64,000 bases of DNA from Ruegeria sp. THAF57 (GCF_903914075.1 NZ_CAIWNQ010000001.1:248001-312000); one strand, 5' to 3'; counted from the stretch's first letter, positions 27,069 to 35,029 are shown. Notes: generated from the letters alone by a model not told the origin. Translations and numbers: made by a program.

Positions 27069-27836
27069 ATGACAGATCAGATCACACGCGCAGAGACCTT
27101 TGCCGCCCTGCACAAGAAGGGCGACCCTGTAATTCTGTTCAATATCTGGGACGCTGGCAGCGCCGGAGCCGTGCGTGATGCCGGGGCCAAGGCGATTGCT
27201 ACGGGCAGCGCCCCGGTCGCCATGGCGCAGGGGTTCGGGGATGGCGAGAACATTCCAATGGAGGCCGCGCTGGACAATGCCCGTCGTATTGTGGCGGCCG
27301 TCGATCTTCCTGTGACGCTGGATTTCGAAGGGGCTTACGCTTCGGACGTGCTTGGCGTCGCTGCAAATGTCGAACGTGCGTTGGAAACCGGGGTGATCGG
27401 CTTCAACTTCGAGGATCAGATCGTGGGCACAAAAGATTTGTATGACGTCGAGACTCAGGAAGCGCGGGTACGCGCAATGCGCGAAGGTTGTGATGCCGCC
27501 GGGATTCCCGCCTTTATCAACGCGCGCACGGATATTTTCCTCAAGGCCAAGCCCGATACACATAGCGATGACATGTTGGACGACGCAATCGCACGTGCCA
27601 AAGCCTATGCCGAGGCAGGTGCCAGCGGCTTTTTTGCGCCGGGGCTGAAGGATGAGGCACTTATCGCGCGGTTATGCGATTCGACCGAACTGCCTGTAAA
27701 CATCATTGCCCTGCCCGGCACACCGGACACCGCAACATTGGCCTCTCTGGGCGTGGCGCGCATCAGCTATGGCCCCGTGCCCTACAAACAGATGTTGGGA
27801 TGGCTGCAAGAACAGGCAGCAAACGCTCTGAACTAA
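27069..27836 (+). CDS. Isocitrate lyase/phosphoenolpyruvate mutase family protein
   Basis: 255 aa TIM-barrel enzyme. Seen: NIWDAGSAGAVRDAGAKAIA, the Mg-binding/catalytic LDFEGAY, GFNFEDQI and NARTDIFL. The isocitrate lyase KKCGH motif is absent, so it is not a glyoxylate-cycle enzyme; relatives include phosphonopyruvate hydrolase, oxaloacetate decarboxylase and methylisocitrate-lyase-like proteins. The reaction, probably C-C or C-P cleavage next to a carboxylate, is not resolved. RBS AGGAGA precedes ATG 27069; the gap from pyrG is 103 bp. Confidence 0.9.
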   Translation: MTDQITRAETFAALHKKGDPVILFNIWDAGSAGAVRDAGAKAIATGSAPVAMAQGFGDGENIPMEAALDNARRIVAAVDLPVTLDFEGAYASDVLGVAANVERALETGVIGFNFEDQIVGTKDLYDVETQEARVRAMREGCDAAGIPAFINARTDIFLKAKPDTHSDDMLDDAIARAKAYAEAGASGFFAPGLKDEALIARLCDSTELPVNIIALPGTPDTATLASLGVARISYGPVPYKQMLGWLQEQAANALN

Positions 27837-27948
27837 ACTTCAGGGCCTTATGGCCCGCTGAAACCCACACAGCGGAATTTTGACGATTCCAGTCCATGAC
27901 ATGTAGTCCGTGCTTGGCGGGCTACAAAATATGGAATATTCTAAAATT

Positions 27949-28398
27949 ATGTTGAAAAAGCTCTTTCAGGCGTTTCGCCCACCACAGCATACGAATCTGC
28001 CCGACCCGGACGCTGAATTGGCGTTGGGTGCGTTGATGGTGCGCGTGGCGCAGGCGGATCGCGACTATAAGCTGGAAGAAATCAGCCTGATTGATCGGAT
28101 ACTTGCCCGTCTGTACCAGCACAACGCGATTGAGGCCGCCAAGGTCCGCGCCACTTGCGAAAAACTGCACGCGGCGGCCCCCGAGACAGACACGTTCGGC
28201 AAACTGATCCGCGAAACCACGGACCTGCACGAGAGACTGGCCGCCCTGGACGCCCTGTGGGAGGTCGTTCTGGCCGACGGCAATTCCGACGAAGGTGAGA
28301 TGAAGATCGTCGAGGAAGCCCGTATCGCGATGGGCCTCAGCTTTAATGACAGCCAAGTTGCACGCGGCCGCGTGCAAAGGCGCTTGGAAGAAACCTAG
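27949..28398 (+). CDS. TerB-family protein (first of two)
   Basis: 149 aa, all-helical. Residues ~22-140 match the TerB (tellurite resistance TerB-like) fold: ELALGALMVRVAQADRDYKLEE and ALWEVVLADGNSDEGEMKIVEE carry the two acidic, possibly metal-binding, motifs. The cellular role of stand-alone TerB proteins is unknown; there is no ter operon here. The start is MLKKLFQAFR (27949); ATG 27931 is an alternative. Paralogue of the next gene. Confidence 0.85.
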   Translation: MLKKLFQAFRPPQHTNLPDPDAELALGALMVRVAQADRDYKLEEISLIDRILARLYQHNAIEAAKVRATCEKLHAAAPETDTFGKLIRETTDLHERLAALDALWEVVLADGNSDEGEMKIVEEARIAMGLSFNDSQVARGRVQRRLEET

Positions 28399-28419
28399 TC
28401 GGCCTCTATATCTTTCGAT

Positions 28420-28857
28420 ATGTTCAGTGATTTCCTGTCCCGGCTTACTCAGCCTCAGCCCGACCCGCTTGCCGATGACGATGCGCGATTGGCGTTGACC
28501 GCCCTATTGGTCCGCATTGCACGGTCAGACAACGACTATGCCGACAGCGAGATGGCGCGGATCGACCGTGTTTCCGCCGAACGTTATGGCCTGTCCCCGT
28601 TTGAAGCCGCCGCCCTGCGCGCCCGCGCCGAAGATCTTGAGGCCGAAGCCCCGGACACCGTCCGCTTTACCCGCGCGATCAAGGAAGCCGTCCAATATGA
28701 AGATCGGCTTGCCGTGGTTCAGGCAATGTGGTCGGTTGCGCTGGCCGATGGGCACCGCACTGGAGAGGAAGATTCCGTTTTGCGGCTGGTGGTCAGCTTG
28801 TTGGGGGTCAGCGATGTCGACTCGGCCCTGGCGCGGCAAAAGGCAGCTAAGGCGTGA
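28420..28857 (+). CDS. TerB-family protein (second of two)
   Basis: 145 aa. Same fold as the preceding gene, opening with a similar MFSDFLSRL segment and carrying ALTALLVRIARSDNDYADSE and MWSVALADGHRTGEED at the two acidic motif positions. The two proteins align over their full length and are a tandem duplication. Its TGA overlaps the GTG of the next gene (GTGA), so all three are probably translated from one mRNA. Confidence 0.85.
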   Translation: MFSDFLSRLTQPQPDPLADDDARLALTALLVRIARSDNDYADSEMARIDRVSAERYGLSPFEAAALRARAEDLEAEAPDTVRFTRAIKEAVQYEDRLAVVQAMWSVALADGHRTGEEDSVLRLVVSLLGVSDVDSALARQKAAKA

Positions 28858-29606
28858 TCGCTGCGTTGGGCATGTATGACATGCCCGCTGTTCGATCCGC
28901 GAATGATCGTTTCTGGCTTTTGATTCGTGAAAACCTTGGCTTCGGCCCCACCAGCCTGACACGGGACGAAGATGCATGGAACATCTGGCAGAGTCCCGAC
29001 CTTCTGTTCGCCCAGACATGCGGGATGCCCTACCGCACCCGATTGCACGGCAAGGTGCAACTGGTTGGAACACCGGATTACGGGCTGCCGGGATGTCCGC
29101 CGGGGCATTATCGTTCGGTCTTTGTTGCCCGGCAGGATGACCCCCGTGGGTTGAAAGAGCTAGCAAGCGGGACATTTGCCTATAACGAGGCGCTTTCACA
29201 ATCCGGCTGGGCTGCCCCTATGGTTCACCTTGCCAAAGACGCCCGGTTTCCATCTGAATTGCTTATGACTGGCGGTCACGCGTATTCAGCCCAAGCGGTT
29301 GCGGATGGTCGCGCCGAGTATGCCTGTCTGGATGCCGTCACTTGGGCACTGTTGAAGAAACACACCAACTTGGGGACAGCGTTACGCGCGGTCGAAGAAA
29401 CATCCCCGACACCCGCCCTTCCCTTCATCACCGCCATCGGGCAAGACGCAGCCGCCATCGCGCGGGCAACTCAAAAGGCGATAACCGAACTGTCTGATCA
29501 GGACGCCAAGTTGCTGCTTCTGCGGAACCTTGTCGCCATCCCGGCGGATGACTATCTGGCTGTTCCCAATGCACCGCAAGCGGCTGCCGAGATGCTCAAT
29601 CCCTGA
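28854..29606 (+). CDS. PhnD-like phosphate/phosphonate-binding protein without signal peptide
   Basis: 250 aa. Resembles the phosphonate-binding PBP fold: SGTFAYNEALSQSGWAAP is the anion-binding loop between lobes and GGHAYSAQAVADGRAEYACLD is the second hallmark. Unlike transported PhnD proteins it starts directly with the first domain strand (MIAALGMYDMPAVRSANDRF) and has no signal peptide or lipobox, so it may be cytoplasmic. No transporter genes of the PhnCE type are adjacent; the ABC genes that follow belong to the amino-acid type. Coupled to the TerB pair by the GTGA overlap. Confidence 0.8.
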   Translation: MIAALGMYDMPAVRSANDRFWLLIRENLGFGPTSLTRDEDAWNIWQSPDLLFAQTCGMPYRTRLHGKVQLVGTPDYGLPGCPPGHYRSVFVARQDDPRGLKELASGTFAYNEALSQSGWAAPMVHLAKDARFPSELLMTGGHAYSAQAVADGRAEYACLDAVTWALLKKHTNLGTALRAVEETSPTPALPFITAIGQDAAAIARATQKAITELSDQDAKLLLLRNLVAIPADDYLAVPNAPQAAAEMLNP

Positions 29607-29731
29607 CCGATTTGGCCAGAACGTCTGGTCATTTTGACAGTTTCTGAGCGGTAACGCGTCATTTGCGCATTGCATTGCTCAAAAATTTAAGCCCTAGTAC
29701 CGCACCAACACCAATAACACTCAGGGCTCCC

Positions 29732-30508
29732 GTGACAGATTCCACTCCGGTCATCGAGATCAAAAACCTACACAAGAGTTTCGGCAATCTAGAAGTGCTG
29801 AAAGGGGTGGATATTACGGCCAGACGCGGCGATGTGGTGTCTTTGATCGGGTCGTCCGGGTCAGGTAAATCCACGCTTCTACGCTGTTGCAACCTGCTGG
29901 AAGACAGTCAGCAGGGAGAAATTTTGTTCAAAGGCGAACCCGTCCGTTGGGCAGGCCAAGGTCAACACCGCCGCCCCGCCGACGCGAAACAGGTTCTGCG
30001 TATCCGCACCAACCTGTCGATGGTTTTTCAGCAATTCAACCTTTGGGCCCACATGACAATCCTGCAAAACGTCATGGAAGCCCCGGTCACCGTACTGGGC
30101 CGCGACAAGGCCGAGGTTGAGGACAGCGCGCGGAAATATCTGGAAAAAGTCGGTATCGGCGACAAGTGCGACGTATATCCGGCGCAACTGTCAGGTGGTC
30201 AGCAACAGCGTGCCGCAATTGCGCGCGGCTTGTGCATGGAACCCGAGGCACTGCTGTTTGACGAGCCGACCTCGGCGCTTGACCCCGAGTTAGAGCAGGA
30301 AGTCATCAAGGTTATCAAGGATCTGGCCGCTGAAGGCCGAACCATGATCATCGTGACCCATGACATGAAAATGGCGGCCGATATCTCAAGCCACGTGGTG
30401 TTTCTGCATCAAGGGCTGATCGAGGAAGAGGGCCTGCCGGAAGACATCTTCACCACCCCTGAATCCGCACGGCTTCAGGGCTTTCTATCCGCCACCAAGG
30501 CGGCATAA
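29732..30508 (+). CDS. Polar amino-acid ABC transporter, ATP-binding protein
   Basis: 258 aa. Walker A GSSGSGKST, Q-loop in FQQFNLWAHMT, signature LSGGQQQRAAIARGL, Walker B ALLFDEP and switch VTHD are all present. The HisP/ArtP type insertion after strand 3 (RWAGQGQHRRPADAKQV) is usual for amino-acid importers. Start GTG 29732 has CAGGG upstream; an ATG at 29663 adds 23 residues that do not look like the family. First gene of a four-gene importer. Confidence 0.94.
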   Translation: MTDSTPVIEIKNLHKSFGNLEVLKGVDITARRGDVVSLIGSSGSGKSTLLRCCNLLEDSQQGEILFKGEPVRWAGQGQHRRPADAKQVLRIRTNLSMVFQQFNLWAHMTILQNVMEAPVTVLGRDKAEVEDSARKYLEKVGIGDKCDVYPAQLSGGQQQRAAIARGLCMEPEALLFDEPTSALDPELEQEVIKVIKDLAAEGRTMIIVTHDMKMAADISSHVVFLHQGLIEEEGLPEDIFTTPESARLQGFLSATKAA

Positions 30509-30540
30509 ACTCAGGACAGAACTAAACTGGGGAGTTACCA

Positions 30541-31254
30541 ATGAAAAACCTGATTCTGACCACAGCAGCGCTGGCGCTTGGCGCGGGCATGGCCATGGCG
30601 GACACGATCCGTCTGGGCACGGAAGGTGCTTATGCACCTTGGAACTTCGTCAATGACGCTGGCGAGATCGACGGCTTCGAGCGCGAGCTGGGCGACGAGC
30701 TGTGCAAGCGCGCCAGCCTGGATTGCGAATGGGTCAAGAACGACTGGGATTCGATCATCCCGAACCTGGTCTCGGGCAACTATGATGCCATCATCGCCGG
30801 CATGTCGATCACCGACGAGCGGGACGAGGTCATCGACTTCACCCAGAACTACACCCCGCCAGATCCGTCGGCTTATGTTGCCATGTCCGATGGCGTTGAT
30901 CTGGAAGGCGGCGTAGTCGCGGCCCAAACAGGCACCATTCAGGCTGGCTACATTGCTGATTCCGGCGCAACTCTGGTGGAGTTTGCAAGCCCCGAAGAAA
31001 CCATCGCGGCCGTCCGCAATGGCGAAGCTGATGCGGTTCTGGCTGACAAGTCCTTCTTGGTGCCCTTCACCGAAGACGGTTCGGGCATGATCTTTGTCGG
31101 TGACGAAGTCCCGCTGGGCGGTGGCGTCGGCATGGGCATCCGCGAGTCCGACGGCGAGCTGAAAGAGAAGTTCAACGCCGCCATCCAGTCCATGAAGGAC
31201 GATGGCAGCCTGAACGAGCTGATCACCAAGTGGGAAGTGTCCTCGACCTTCTAA
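30541..31254 (+). CDS. Polar amino-acid ABC transporter, periplasmic binding protein
   Basis: 237 aa. Signal peptide MKNLILTTAALALGAGMAMA, then the family 3 solute-binding fold: IRLGTEGAYAPWNFVNDAGEIDG is the classic start, with WDSIIPNLVSGNYDAIIAGM and SITDERDEVIDFTQNY in the ligand cleft. Related to histidine/arginine/lysine-ornithine-binding proteins; the exact ligand is not readable. It is 32 bp after the ATPase; a strong hairpin follows and probably lowers permease expression relative to this protein. Confidence 0.94.
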   Translation: MKNLILTTAALALGAGMAMADTIRLGTEGAYAPWNFVNDAGEIDGFERELGDELCKRASLDCEWVKNDWDSIIPNLVSGNYDAIIAGMSITDERDEVIDFTQNYTPPDPSAYVAMSDGVDLEGGVVAAQTGTIQAGYIADSGATLVEFASPEETIAAVRNGEADAVLADKSFLVPFTEDGSGMIFVGDEVPLGGGVGMGIRESDGELKEKFNAAIQSMKDDGSLNELITKWEVSSTF

Positions 31255-31264
31255 ATTGCTAATT

Positions 31265-31293
31265 GCGGCGCGCCTGATAACCGGGCGCGCCGC
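31265..31293 (+). promoter_or_regulatory. Intercistronic hairpin between binding protein and permease genes
   Basis: GCGGCGCGCC (31265-31274), loop ~8 nt, GGGCGCGCCGC (31283-31293). There is no U-tract, so it more likely stabilises the upstream mRNA than terminates fully. Confidence 0.65.
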
Positions 31294-31326
31294 ATTCTGA
31301 GCCTTTGCCAGTCAAAGAGGCCCGCC

Positions 31327-32214
31327 ATTTTCTCGTTCTGCACTGATCCCGAAACGCTCGGCACTGTCCGTTGGTTCTCTTGCTATTTGACCAACGGCGT
31401 TCATTGGCTGTTTTACCTGTCCTTCTTCAAGGTTCTGCTGCTGCTGGCCATTACCGCGCCCGTAGCCTTGGGATTCGGTTTTCTGGGGGCCATGGCTGCC
31501 CGGTCGCATATCCTGCCGCTGACGTGGTTGGGAAAAGGGTATATCGCCATCGTGCGTGGCGTGCCGGATATCGCGTTTTTCATGTTCTTCGTAATCGCGC
31601 TGGATCAGGCGTTTGAATGGACGCGGCACAAGATACTGTGCCCTGAATGGACGGACCCAATCCGGCAAGGCAATGATTTTATCGTCTGTCAGGCGGCGAA
31701 ACTGCCGCTGGGCACAGCCCCCGAATGGGTGCACGAAACCTATGGCTTCTTTCTGGCCGTGATCACCTTTTCCATCGTGTTCGGGGCTTTCGCCGCCAAC
31801 GTCCTGTTTGGCGGGATGCGCGCGGTGCCGCACGCGCAGCTGGAAACGGCGGCGGCTTATGGGATGACACATCGCCAGACCTTCTGGCGTATCCTTGTAC
31901 CGCAGATGTGGGTCTATGCCCTGCCCGGCCTGTCGAACCTGTGGATGGTGCTGATCAAAGCTACGCCGTTGTTGTTCCTGCTGGGTATCGAAGACATCGT
32001 CTATTGGGCACGCGAGCTGGGCGCGTTCAAGAACCCGAAATTCACCCAATACCCGCATGGCGACTGGCGCATGTGGTATTTCCTGGCCCTGCTGGTGTTC
32101 TACCTGGGCATGACCCGAGTTTCTGAAATTGGTCTCGAACGGCTGATGCGCCGCCTGTCCCACGGTCAGGCCACATCAGGTGGAGAGCTGCTGCGCAAGG
32201 AGACCACCGCATGA
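31327..32214 (+). CDS. Polar amino-acid ABC transporter, permease 1 (apparent ATT start)
   Basis: 295 aa with this start. HisQ/M-type permease: several membrane helices and the EAA-like loop LETAAAYGMTHRQTFWRILVPQM that contacts the ATPase. An ideal RBS (AAAGAGG, 31314-31320) sits 6 bp before an ATT codon at 31327; translation from there gives MFSFCTDPETLGTVRW, which fits the N-terminus I remember for relatives. The first standard start, TTG 31387, has no RBS and would drop 20 residues of this segment. No ATG, GTG or TTG lies between. Its last codons overlap the next permease (ATGA). Confidence 0.85.
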   Translation: MFSFCTDPETLGTVRWFSCYLTNGVHWLFYLSFFKVLLLLAITAPVALGFGFLGAMAARSHILPLTWLGKGYIAIVRGVPDIAFFMFFVIALDQAFEWTRHKILCPEWTDPIRQGNDFIVCQAAKLPLGTAPEWVHETYGFFLAVITFSIVFGAFAANVLFGGMRAVPHAQLETAAAYGMTHRQTFWRILVPQMWVYALPGLSNLWMVLIKATPLLFLLGIEDIVYWARELGAFKNPKFTQYPHGDWRMWYFLALLVFYLGMTRVSEIGLERLMRRLSHGQATSGGELLRKETTA

Positions 32215-33017
32215 GCTGTATCCAGACCATTCAGGACTATGGCCTGCGCTCGATCGGTATTGGCGAGCGGGCCATACCCAAGGCTGATTTCACCCTGTGC
32301 GAACAGTTCACCCTGATCGGTTCAGGCATGATCTGGAACATCTATTTCGGAATCATGGCGCTGGTCACGGGGTTCTTTCTGGCCACGGCACTGGCACTGG
32401 GCAAAGCGTCAACAAATGTATGGCTGCGTAAACCGTCAGAATGGTTCATCTTTCTGTTCCGGGGCTCGCCGCTGTTCATCCAGTTCTTCTTTGCCTATTT
32501 CTTCTTCTTGTCCCTCAAGCAGAGCTTTCCGCTGCTCGATGCGCTGACTTCGGCCTGGCTGGGCGCCCTAATCGTGCTGTTTTTCAACACGGCTGCCTAT
32601 TCGGGCGAGATCTTTTACGGCGCGCTGCGTTCAATTCCCAAGGGCGATATCGAGGCTGCAGACGCCTATGGCATGACAGGTTGGTCCCGCTTCCGTCGCA
32701 TCATCTGGCCCACGATGCTGCGGCTGGCGTGGCCTGCCTATACGAACGAAGCAATCTTTCTGTTCCACGCCACCACGCTGGTCTTCTTCTCAGCCTTTCC
32801 AGTCTGGCAGCAACGGGGCGACGCGCTGTATTACGCAGGCTATTTTGCGGACAAAACATTCAACCCCTTCATTCCCTACCCAATTCTGGCCTTCTACTTC
32901 ATCTTGCTGACACTGGTGGTCATCTGGGCGTTCGGGCTGGTCAACAAGCGCCTGAACCGGCACCTGCCTGCCGCCAAGCGCAGCAAAATGAAGCTGAGGC
33001 TGAACCTGGCGCGCTGA
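32211..33017 (+). CDS. Polar amino-acid ABC transporter, permease 2
   Basis: 268 aa. Membrane helices with the FLFRGSPLFIQFFF motif and the EAA loop IEAADAYGMTGWSRFRRIIWP. Forms a heterodimer with permease 1 in the inner membrane. The ATG overlaps the stop of permease 1 by 4 bases. Last gene of the importer; tRNA-His follows on the opposite strand. Confidence 0.94.
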   Translation: MSCIQTIQDYGLRSIGIGERAIPKADFTLCEQFTLIGSGMIWNIYFGIMALVTGFFLATALALGKASTNVWLRKPSEWFIFLFRGSPLFIQFFFAYFFFLSLKQSFPLLDALTSAWLGALIVLFFNTAAYSGEIFYGALRSIPKGDIEAADAYGMTGWSRFRRIIWPTMLRLAWPAYTNEAIFLFHATTLVFFSAFPVWQQRGDALYYAGYFADKTFNPFIPYPILAFYFILLTLVVIWAFGLVNKRLNRHLPAAKRSKMKLRLNLAR

Positions 33018-33097
33018 ATTTCGGCGCGCTACTTCATTTTCGATGCATGAATGAACGGCCTAGTCTGCCGTGTTACCAATCTCTGATCAGGGATAAG

Positions 33098-33174
33098 TGG
33101 TACCGCCTCCCTGGCTTGAACAGGGGACCTCTGGATCCACAATCCAGCGCTCTAACCAACTGAGCTAAGGCGGC
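33098..33174 (-). tRNA. tRNA-His (GTG anticodon)
   Basis: 77 nt including an encoded CCA. Acceptor GCCGCCT pairs with AGGCGGT, D arm GCTCAGTTGGTTAGAGC, anticodon stem CTGGA/TCCAG with loop TTGTGGA, T arm CCCTG-TTCAAGC-CAGGG. The base before G1 is T and the discriminator is A73, so no G-1:C73 pair is encoded; this is the known alphaproteobacterial exception. Confidence 0.97.
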
Positions 33175-33187
33175 ACTCGTGAGGGGC

Positions 33188-33216
33188 GATTTACCGAACG
33201 CGCCCAGGGAATGCAA
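33188..33216 (-). promoter_or_regulatory. Candidate promoter of tRNA-His
   Basis: Minus strand TTGCAT (33216-33211), 17-bp spacer, TAAATC (33193-33188), placing the start about 8 bp before the tRNA. Confidence 0.55.
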
Positions 33217-33221
33217 GAGGA

Positions 33222-33704
33222 TTAAAGCCGAATTTTCCAGCTTTGTTCGACAAGATCGACACCGAAGGAATGGACCGGTTTGCTGTCTGTCAATTGCCAG
33301 CCCGTCGCCTTGTAAAGCGCGCAGGCGGCGCGGTGACTTTCGTGCGTCCACAACGACATCTGAGCGAACCCTACAGCGCGCGCGTGGTCCATACATGTAT
33401 ACAACAGGCGTTTGCCCAGCCCCATTTTCCGCGCCTCGGGCACAAGGAAGAACAGGCGCAGCTTCGCGGTGCTATCGTCCAATCTGACGCAGAAAATACT
33501 GCCTAAACGCTGACCTTCATGTTCGGCAATCCAGCCCCGCTCAAACTCGGGATCATGGGTTTCTACGAAATCCTCAAGAATCTGTTGAACCAACGGCGCG
33601 AAGGTATCGTCGAATCCTTCATCACGCTCGTAGAGGGTCCCGTGCTGTTCAACCAACCACGGCACGTCCGAAGCGCGAAAGGGTCTGATCATTGCATTGT
33701 TCAT
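33222..33704 (-). CDS. GNAT-family N-acetyltransferase
   Basis: 160 aa. IRPFRASDVPWLVEQHG opens the domain; the acetyl-CoA site is LRLFFLVPEARKMGLGKRLL (motif A) followed by MSLWTHESHRAACALYKATGW (motif B), which closely resembles the acetyltransferase half of MarR-GNAT fusion proteins. No MarR half is present. The start is uncertain: ATG 33704 (MNNAMIRP), 33692 or 33767 are all in frame and none has a good RBS. Substrate unknown. Divergent from the DUF6324 gene. Confidence 0.85.
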   Translation of the reverse strand: MNNAMIRPFRASDVPWLVEQHGTLYERDEGFDDTFAPLVQQILEDFVETHDPEFERGWIAEHEGQRLGSIFCVRLDDSTAKLRLFFLVPEARKMGLGKRLLYTCMDHARAVGFAQMSLWTHESHRAACALYKATGWQLTDSKPVHSFGVDLVEQSWKIRL

Positions 33705-33781
33705 ACTGCATCTGACCGCATCAGCGTCTTGATTCTCAAGCCTTTGCGCGATAGCACGAATGCTCATCCCCGGAGGCGCAT

Positions 33782-33970
33782 ATGGGCATCAACACCGAAC
33801 GTGACATTCAAGCCAACTTGCAGATCGGCCCGACCGATCAGGGCATGGTGCGCCTGTTCATCGAAGCCGACGGCCTGGAAGTCCCGATGGACTTTGACCC
33901 CGAAGAAGCCGAAGAGATTGCGGATGAAATTCGAGCCGCTGCGCAAGCCGCACGCGCGGTAAAGGGCTGA
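33782..33970 (+). CDS. DUF6324 family small acidic protein
   Basis: 62 aa, no signal peptide. Sequence GINTERDIQANLQIGPTDQG leads to a beta-rich half (MVRLFIEADGLEVPMDF) and a C-terminal helix (DPEEAEEIADEIRAAAQAAR). Rhodobacterales-type small protein, function unknown. GGAGG lies 8 bp before the ATG, so it is well translated. It ends 4 bp before the convergent mmcB gene. Confidence 0.8.
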   Translation: MGINTERDIQANLQIGPTDQGMVRLFIEADGLEVPMDFDPEEAEEIADEIRAAAQAARAVKG

Positions 33971-33974
33971 TCTT

Positions 33975-34406
33975 TCAAAGCCTTGGATCGCGAAGCGCGT
34001 GCAGTCTACGAGCCGCGTCCGTTGCAAATTTCTGTATCATTTTCTTGCGTCGCGCCGGGGCCAGCTTGTCTTCGGGCGCCATGCGCACAATCTCGGCATC
34101 ATAGGCGTCAGCAATAATAAGGCCGGTTTCCTGAGGTAGTAGGTCTGTTGGAAAATCAGTATCCACGGCCCAGAAAAACCGATCACACCATTCAAGATAG
34201 CCCTGCCATTTGGAATCCGACTGATAGTCCGCGCGGCTGGACTTGCACTCAACCACCCAAAGCTCACCCTTGGGACCCAGCCCCATAACGTCAACGCGCA
34301 ACCCGCGCGCGGGCACAAACTCTTCAACAGAGACAAATCCATGCGCGCTGAGATGGCGCGCGACACCGCGTGCCAGTTTCTGTCCGGGCTGCAAGTCCAA
34401 TACCAT
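33975..34406 (-). CDS. mmcB: MmcB family DNA repair protein
   Basis: 143 aa. The family core is plain: RGLRVDVMGLGPKGELWVVE, CKSSRADYQSDSKWQGYLEW and CDRFFWAVDTDFP. The conserved D...ECK arrangement resembles PD-(D/E)XK nucleases. In Caulobacter MmcB is SOS-induced and supports ImuABC-dependent mutagenic repair. No LexA box was recognised in the 80 bp to the 6S RNA gene. Start ATG 34406. Confidence 0.93.
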   Translation of the reverse strand: MVLDLQPGQKLARGVARHLSAHGFVSVEEFVPARGLRVDVMGLGPKGELWVVECKSSRADYQSDSKWQGYLEWCDRFFWAVDTDFPTDLLPQETGLIIADAYDAEIVRMAPEDKLAPARRKKMIQKFATDAARRLHALRDPRL

Positions 34407-34452
34407 CCGGGAAATGTGAACAATTAGCGAACAAAAATCAACCCGCCTCCCC

Positions 34453-34481
34453 TTGCTTATCCAGTCAGCAACACCTAGTTA
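34453..34481 (+). promoter_or_regulatory. Promoter of the 6S-like RNA
   Basis: TTGCTT (34453-34458), 17-bp spacer, TAGTTA (34476-34481); start predicted at about 34487, the first base of the closing stem. Confidence 0.6.
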
Positions 34482-34486
34482 GACCC

Positions 34487-34653
34487 GTGGCGGGTTCTGC
34501 CCTTCTTGTGATTGGTAGCATTCTGGTGGCCTTAAGCAATTCCGAGGGGGCTGGCTCTGTTCAGGTCCTGGCCTGATTACCTGGCGCCCACCTGTACATA
34601 CAGGTCCTCGGGAATCACACCGCACGGTTGACTGGCGGTCCCGCCACATTTTT
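34487..34653 (+). ncRNA. ssrS: 6S RNA-like regulator of RNA polymerase
   Basis: About 165 nt. A long-range closing stem joins GTGGCGGG (34487-34494) to CCCGCCAC (34640-34647), extended by GCC/GGC. Inside it are single-stranded strands on both sides (34500-34535 and 34615-34633), then a terminal arm whose base pairs ATTCCGAGG with CCTCGGGAAT. A T-tract (34649-34653) ends it. Closing stem, central bubble and terminal arm are the 6S plan, which mimics an open promoter for sigma-70 holoenzyme. The neighbouring two-helix membrane protein fits my memory of the Rhodobacter sphaeroides 6S locus, which lies by a salt-stress membrane protein gene. A covariance-model search would settle it. Confidence 0.75.
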
Positions 34654-34664
34654 CCAAGCTTTGG

Positions 34665-34970
34665 TTATTTTCCCGCAGGGGCGTCCTGGTGAACGACAGC
34701 AGGCTCATAACTGTGCACAACCGGAGAACCGCGGCGCGGGCCACCGGGTTTTTCAGCCATGCTCATGATCTTGTAAGCGAATTGCACACCGGCAAAGACG
34801 ATGCCGTTCATGAACCAGATCATCAACAGCGCAATCAGTCCTATATCCGACCCAGTGATGAGGCTTCGCAGATTGGCCACGTTAAACGCCAGCAAGACAC
34901 CGACAAACACCGCCGAGATCACGAAGCCCCAGGCAACCTGAGTAATATAAAGACGGATCAGTTTGGGCAT
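34665..34970 (-). CDS. Small two-helix membrane protein, possibly salt-stress related
   Basis: 101 aa. Two transmembrane helices (VAWGFVISAVFVGVLLAF at ~13-30 and LIALLMIWFMNGIVFAGVQF at ~45-64) and a hydrophilic C-terminal tail. No enzymatic motif. It is convergent with the 6S-like RNA, 11 bp from its end. A salt-stress role is inferred only from the recalled Rhodobacter neighbourhood. RBS GGAGG-like GCAAGGAGG lies just before the ATG. Confidence 0.8.
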   Translation of the reverse strand: MPKLIRLYITQVAWGFVISAVFVGVLLAFNVANLRSLITGSDIGLIALLMIWFMNGIVFAGVQFAYKIMSMAEKPGGPRRGSPVVHSYEPAVVHQDAPAGK

Positions 34971-35029
34971 TGCGGGCCTCCTTGCGCTCTGGCGTTCAGC
35001 CTAGCGCATATGGGCCCTGCGTAAAGGCG

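Noticed and set aside
34487..34653. SRP RNA or tmRNA
   Set aside because: No GGAAG-type SRP tetraloop arm and no tag-peptide or tRNA-Ala-like ends; overall plan fits 6S better.
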